DNA from: Propionibacteriaceae bacterium
Lineage (GTDB): Bacteria > Actinomycetota > Actinomycetes > Propionibacteriales > Propionibacteriaceae
Assembly: GCA_030450535.1 (NCBI GenBank)
Contig: JAKDIK010000186.1
Coordinates: 1-5,757 of the forward strand
DNA length: 5,757 bases
Direction: 5' to 3'
Positions 5,386-5,757 of the stretch are shown here, one piece after another. The translations under genes were made by a program, and so were the position numbers. The notes below the pieces were generated by a model, which had not been told where the DNA came from, did not search any database, and saw only the letters and a program-made list of their open reading frames with translations. Every line of letters begins with the position of its first letter. Positions within the stretch are counted from its first letter, which is position 1.

Positions 5386-5757
5386 GGGGACTCCTTGGGG
5401 AGGTGGTTGATCGGGTGGTCGTCGACCGCCCACAGGTACTGGGTCGCGTAGGCCCGCCACGGACGCCAGCGCTGCGACCGGTGCGCGACGCGTGGCTCGC
5501 CCAGGCGCTCGGCGGCGCGGCGGACGCCGAGGTCGGTGGCCGGGAAGGCGTCCGGATCGCCGAGGGCGCGCAGGGCGATCATCTCCACGGTCCACTCCCC
5601 GACGCCGGGCAGTGCGGCCAGCCCGGCGCGGGCCGCGCCCCGGTCGCTGCCCGGGCCCAGGTCGAGCCGGCCGGACACCAGCGCCGCGGCCAGCCCGGTG
5701 AGCGCGCCCCGGCGGGACGCCGGTGCGCGGTAGTCGTCATCGGCGAGGCCGGCGACG
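5382..5757 (-). CDS. alkA: AlkA-type DNA-3-methyladenine glycosylase, C-terminal part, 5' end beyond the window
   Basis: The last 124 codons are visible and the frame stays open to the right edge, so the gene is truncated by the window and not broken. The visible part is the end of the HhH-GPD fold: the hairpin LPGVGEWTV (visible residues 49-57), MIALRALGDPDAFPATDLGVRRA (59-81) with the likely catalytic Asp at visible residue 75 (AlkA Asp238), and the RWRPWRAYATQYLW helix at 97-109 typical of actinobacterial AlkA and Ada-AlkA proteins. The enzyme excises 3-methyladenine and other alkylated bases by cleaving the N-glycosidic bond. Actinobacterial versions are often fused to an N-terminal Ada-like regulatory domain; that cannot be judged here. 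The GTG at 5678 is an internal codon. The TGA at 5384-5382 overlaps the ogt GTG, so the two genes form a coupled repair operon. Confidence 0.9.
   Translation of the reverse strand, partial: VAGLADDDYRAPASRRGALTGLAAALVSGRLDLGPGSDRGAARAGLAALPGVGEWTVEMIALRALGDPDAFPATDLGVRRAAERLGEPRVAHRSQRWRPWRAYATQYLWAVDDHPINHLPKESP
5391..5396 (-). promoter_or_regulatory. Ribosome binding site of ogt inside the 3' end of alkA
   Basis: On the minus strand AAGGAG is followed by TCCCC and the GTG start at 5385. It supports GTG as initiator, with no closer ATG available, and allows ogt to be translated from the alkA message. Confidence 0.85.

Noticed and set aside
4906..5595. Longer ogt frame starting at 5595
   Set aside because: The extra N-terminal 70 residues are Arg/Pro-rich frame-shadow of alkA; GTG at 5385 has its own ribosome site and begins at the family's N-terminus.

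Overview
The window is GC-rich throughout (roughly 70% by eye), with strong Shine-Dalgarno sites, GTG starts and 4-bp start/stop overlaps. Its LacI-type regulator resembles a subfamily common in Streptomyces-like bacteria. This points to a high-GC actinomycete (Actinomycetota); I cannot name the genus. The first ~51 bases are almost pure G and C homopolymer and look like a contig end or sequencing artefact.

Layout. (1) Positions 84-1319, minus strand: a MalE-type sugar-binding lipoprotein of an ABC importer. Its membrane permeases (malF/malG type) would be expected beyond the left edge. (2) Positions 1320-1555: a divergent control region. Each direction has a TAGnCT -10-like hexamer running into a CTTGCA element, and two further inverted repeats lie between. 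(3) Positions 1556-2548, plus strand: a LacI-family regulator, probably controlling malE and itself. (4) Positions 2545-4917, plus strand: one large PTS phosphotransfer protein joining a DhaM (EIIA-Man-like) domain, an HPr domain and a complete Enzyme I. Its start codon overlaps the lacI stop (ATGA). (5) Positions 4906-5385, minus strand: an O6-methylguanine-DNA methyltransferase (Ogt), whose 3' end overlaps the convergent PTS gene by 12 bp. (6) Positions 5382-5757, minus strand, cut by the right edge: the C-terminal part of an AlkA-type 3-methyladenine DNA glycosylase, coupled to ogt by a GTGA overlap.

How the genes fit together. The left two thirds is a carbohydrate module: a periphery-facing maltodextrin-like receptor, its likely repressor, and, translationally coupled to the repressor, a protein that can in principle carry phosphate from PEP through EI and HPr to DhaM in one chain. 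The classical acceptor of DhaM is the DhaL subunit of dihydroxyacetone kinase; dhaK and dhaL are not in the window. The right third is an unrelated alkylation-damage repair operon (alkA-ogt) transcribed toward the PTS gene. No tRNA, rRNA, CRISPR array, insertion sequence or phage gene was seen. The most interesting points are the DhaM-HPr-complete-EI fusion with non-consensus sequence around its EI phospho-histidine, its coupling to a sugar-responsive repressor, and the matched promoter/operator design in the divergent region.
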